A DNA stretch of 64,000 nucleotides, from contig NZ_VUMI01000008.1 in assembly GCF_009696275.1 (NCBI RefSeq), positions 84,667 through 148,666 on the forward strand, read 5' to 3'. The stretch comes from Eisenbergiella porci. GTDB taxonomy: Bacteria > Bacillota > Clostridia > Lachnospirales > Lachnospiraceae. The notes under the pieces are model-generated. The model saw only the letters and a program-made list of their open reading frames with translations, ran no database searches and was not told where the DNA came from. Positions within the stretch are counted from its first letter, which is position 1. Every line of letters begins with the position of its first letter. Of this stretch, positions 61,650-64,000 are shown piece by piece. The translations under genes were made by a program, and so were the position numbers.

Positions 61650-62285
61650 TCAATATCCATAACCTCCTCCGCCATGCCCTATGCTTCTCCCAATATGGCA
61701 CAGAAGAAAGGTCAGCAGGAAACCGCTGATCAGCCCGCCTAAATGAGCTGCATTATTCACCATAACACTGCGGAAACCGGAATAAAGAGAAAATATAATC
61801 ATAAGAAGCATTCTCTGAATGGAAATCTGAGCCGCCCGTCCCTTCTTTGTAATGACCAGGTAAAGCAGTCCGCCTATCAATCCGAAAACAGCCCCGCTCG
61901 CCCCAAAGGAATAATAAAAGTTGCCTGTAGTCAGCTCATATACAGCTGACAGAAGATTTCCGCAGATTCCAGATATAAAAAACAGGGCAAGGTATCTGAA
62001 ACTACCGATCGTCTTCTCCACAATCTCTCCGCCAAAGTACAATAATATCATATTATTAACCAGATGGCCAATATCAGCATGAAGAAACATGGATGTCACA
62101 AGACGGTAATATTCCCTGCTGTGAGTCAGATACAAAACGCTGAACTGTCCTTCATCATACAGCCAGTCACCCGTGAATTCGCATATCAAAAAAATAACGA
62201 CATTTATAGCTGTAAGCACTGCGCTGCACCATGGAATATCCTTGTATTTCTGATCCTGGTACCGATAAGTCTGCCGTTTTACCAT
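61650..62285 (-). CDS. Rhomboid-family intramembrane serine protease
   Basis: 211 residues from the ATG at 62285 behind GGGGGTG; an ATG at 62339 would add 18 residues but has a weaker site. Six membrane helices. Catalytic Ser in YSFGASGAVFGLIGG and catalytic His in NNAAHLGGLISGF; the oxyanion-helix region has HLVNNMILLYFGG. The C-terminus is Gly-rich (GHGGGGYGY). It cleaves membrane-protein helices within the bilayer; the substrate is unknown. It lies between the HIT and FHA genes, all on the minus strand. Confidence 0.94.
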   Translation of the reverse strand: MVKRQTYRYQDQKYKDIPWCSAVLTAINVVIFLICEFTGDWLYDEGQFSVLYLTHSREYYRLVTSMFLHADIGHLVNNMILLYFGGEIVEKTIGSFRYLALFFISGICGNLLSAVYELTTGNFYYSFGASGAVFGLIGGLLYLVITKKGRAAQISIQRMLLMIIFSLYSGFRSVMVNNAAHLGGLISGFLLTFLLCHIGRSIGHGGGGYGY

Positions 62286-62474
62286 ATACACCCCCGTTAC
62301 CCCCAGTTTTATGGTATTTACTGCGTCCCTTACGGACATAAAACCTGCAGATACTGCTAATTCTTCACCAAAATATTCCTCAATACCAAAAGGGTAACAC
62401 TTCCGTACAGCCTTGTCAATAAACCGTTTTTGATAGTTTTCACCTGTATTTCCAACTCCTAATCCCAGAATATA

Positions 62475-63890
62475 TTATTCCTCGTAATGTAGTATGACGC
62501 TTCCCAGCCGGACCTCATCTCCCGCTTCCAAAACCATTGTTTCATTTTGTTCCAGGCCTATCCCGTTGATAAATGTGCCATTTGTAGAATTCAGATCCAT
62601 CAGCGCCGTCCTGCCTTCCTTTTCTACGAATCGGGCATGAATACGGCTAACAGAAGCATCCGGCAGCTGAAGCTGCACCCGGCCTTTCATCTTGCCTGCG
62701 GTTACCGGAAGACTGTCCAGGGCAAAACGGATATCCTGTTCTCCCAGTTTTCCCGTCAGTCTGGGGCTTCTGGTCCTATTGCCGGGTATATCGCTCATGC
62801 TATAAACGCTTCCTATGTTGTTTGCAGAAAATATAGTGTCATCAAAGTACACCTCCTTCTCACAGCAAGCATAACTGTCCCACGTTTTTTCCTGCTTTCT
62901 TTCTGCGTCTGCCTTTCCCTTTTTTTCATCCTTTACCGCAGTCAGTTTCCATAAAAACAGAAGAAGAATTATGCCATCTGCGGCAAGGCCTCCAAAGAAT
63001 ACAGCCTTAAGCGAGCCTTCCGGCTGCAAATACCAGATAATCCCACAGATAATCCCAAATATAAGAACTGCTGCCACCAAACCAATCAGATTTCTTTTAC
63101 CATTCTTCTTTTCCTGTGTTCTCTCTTCACCAGTATTACCTTTTTCCGCTTCCGTTTCTGTATTACTGGTACAGTGTATACTTTTTTCTTTATACAGTGT
63201 TCCCTCGTACGCTGTAGGGCCTGCTGTCCTGCCATATTCATAAACTGCCGGTTCTTCATAGAAACTCATCTGGCTCTCCCAGCCATCCTCCGGCCACTGA
63301 AGGTACCCTCTTTCTGCTGCCGCCTCGCCCCTTCTGCTCCGTACAGGACTGTACCCCAGTCCTATCTCCAGCCCGCTTTCCGACCTGTTTTCCAGTTTTG
63401 TATCCGGTCTGTCCACGCCTCCTTTTTCCAGGAGCGCACGGAAACTTTCTATAGTGAAACTCTCTGCCTTCGACATCTTATAAAACTGATAAGCGGCGCT
63501 TACTGCTTTTTCCTCTCTGTGATCCACATGCTCCAGAAAAAATTCCGCTATCGGCATATAAATGCTGCCGATCGGTTTCTCCTTCTCTGCAAAGGGATAG
63601 TAAAGGAAACAAAGCCGTTCTGTTTCCAAATCCATATATATACATGCCGGTTCAAGCAAAAGGAACCTTTCTTCAAGAAGGTATCCGGCCATACCTCCTA
63701 ATAACCCTGACATGCTGTCCACCACATCCAAAATCTCCTGACAGGTCATTTTCCCTGACTCATACATCTGTTCCAGAGACTGACGTGAACTGATGTCATA
63801 ATACAGACATACCTTACCATCCACATATCGTTCAGTGGCTTCAAGCAGACCCGATATTTTGTTGTTCAATATCATTGAACCAAATCGCAC
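62475..63890 (-). CDS. FHA-domain protein with N-terminal DUF6382-like region
   Basis: 471 residues from a GTG at 63890; an ATG at 63875 is a possible alternative, and neither has a strong ribosome site. The reading frame stays open for about 19 codons further upstream, so the start is uncertain. The N-terminal about 160 residues (DGKVCLYYDISSRQSLEQMY, ICQEILDVVDSMSGL, FLLLEPACIYMDLETERLCF) match DUF6382 as I recall it. A low-complexity linker and a two-helix membrane hairpin (IGLVAAVLIFGIICGIIWYL; AVFFGGLAADGIILLLFLW) follow. The C-terminal FHA domain has the phospho-threonine pocket motifs VSRIHARFVEKEG and LNSTNGTFINGIGL. It probably tethers a phosphoprotein complex at the membrane. Confidence 0.88.
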   Translation of the reverse strand: MRFGSMILNNKISGLLEATERYVDGKVCLYYDISSRQSLEQMYESGKMTCQEILDVVDSMSGLLGGMAGYLLEERFLLLEPACIYMDLETERLCFLYYPFAEKEKPIGSIYMPIAEFFLEHVDHREEKAVSAAYQFYKMSKAESFTIESFRALLEKGGVDRPDTKLENRSESGLEIGLGYSPVRSRRGEAAAERGYLQWPEDGWESQMSFYEEPAVYEYGRTAGPTAYEGTLYKEKSIHCTSNTETEAEKGNTGEERTQEKKNGKRNLIGLVAAVLIFGIICGIIWYLQPEGSLKAVFFGGLAADGIILLLFLWKLTAVKDEKKGKADAERKQEKTWDSYACCEKEVYFDDTIFSANNIGSVYSMSDIPGNRTRSPRLTGKLGEQDIRFALDSLPVTAGKMKGRVQLQLPDASVSRIHARFVEKEGRTALMDLNSTNGTFINGIGLEQNETMVLEAGDEVRLGSVILHYEE

Positions 63891-63923
63891 ATGCTGTGCA
63901 ATAGCCTTTCTTATCTTTTCTCT

Positions 63924-63952
63924 GCACCGTTGCCACGGTGCTCTTTTTCTTT
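63924..63952 (+). terminator. Hairpin with T-rich flank at the right edge
   Basis: GCACCGT-TGCC-ACGGTGC followed on the plus strand by TCTTTTTCTTTT. No plus-strand gene is visible upstream within the window, so its user is unclear. The last 50 bases show no gene. Confidence 0.5.
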
Positions 63953-64000
63953 TACAATAGCCTTATCCTTATGAAAGGAAAAACCCTACGGATGAGTGCT

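Overview
The window looks like a chromosomal segment of a gut-type Lachnospiraceae bacterium (Clostridia, Bacillota). The evidence is strong Shine-Dalgarno sites with some GTG and TTG starts, sigma-A type promoters, a T-box leader on proS, rubrerythrin with a PerR-like regulator, a YtvI-type protein, an archaeal/eukaryotic-type ProRS and Clostridia-type surface proteins. The genus cannot be fixed by eye. No rRNA, tRNA, CRISPR array, prophage or complete insertion sequence was seen.

Layout. 0-5.7 kb: a LacI-regulated glycoside operon (LacI, GH31 glycosidase, sugar-binding lipoprotein, two CUT1 permeases), with TTAACCGGTTAA-type operators at both promoters. 5.9-12.5 kb: M20 peptidase with a two-protein DUF5058-type membrane module, then ackA and T-box-controlled proS. 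12.5-14 kb: a nested inverted-repeat region abutting an Rpn/PD-(D/E)XK nuclease gene. 14-20.8 kb: heterodimeric ABC exporter, GHKL kinase with LytTR regulator, hflX. 20.8-27 kb: a decayed stretch, then a 1574-residue repeat surface protein and a small partner gene. 27-34.5 kb: PHP-UvrD fusion, YtvI-type permease, O-antigen-ligase-like protein and RluA-type pseudouridine synthase. 34.6-36.4 kb: a putative MqsR-like toxin and Panacea/zinc-ribbon antitoxin. 36.6-40.3 kb: a second repeat copy, an OmpR-type two-component system, perR and rubrerythrin. 40.4-49.2 kb: four decayed loci (two uroporphyrinogen-decarboxylase-like genes, an aldo/keto reductase, a CHASE-GGDEF cyclase) among intact ahcY, methyltransferase, acetyltransferase and an orphan class I isoprenoid-synthase-like protein. 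49.4-64 kb: an rsgA paralogue behind an attenuator leader, hydroxyacid dehydrogenase, second GH31, hybrid kinase, pgi, TSCPD protein-murG, HIT, rhomboid and FHA proteins.

The best candidates for something undescribed are: (1) a dispersed element of about 131 bp with terminal inverted repeats and internal hairpins whose two copies differ by compensatory changes while loop and linker are identical (12555-12686 and 36634-36764); (2) the attenuator and leader-ORF arrangement in front of the rsgA paralogue; (3) the orphan isoprenoid-synthase-like protein; and (4) the PHP endonuclease-UvrD helicase fusion.
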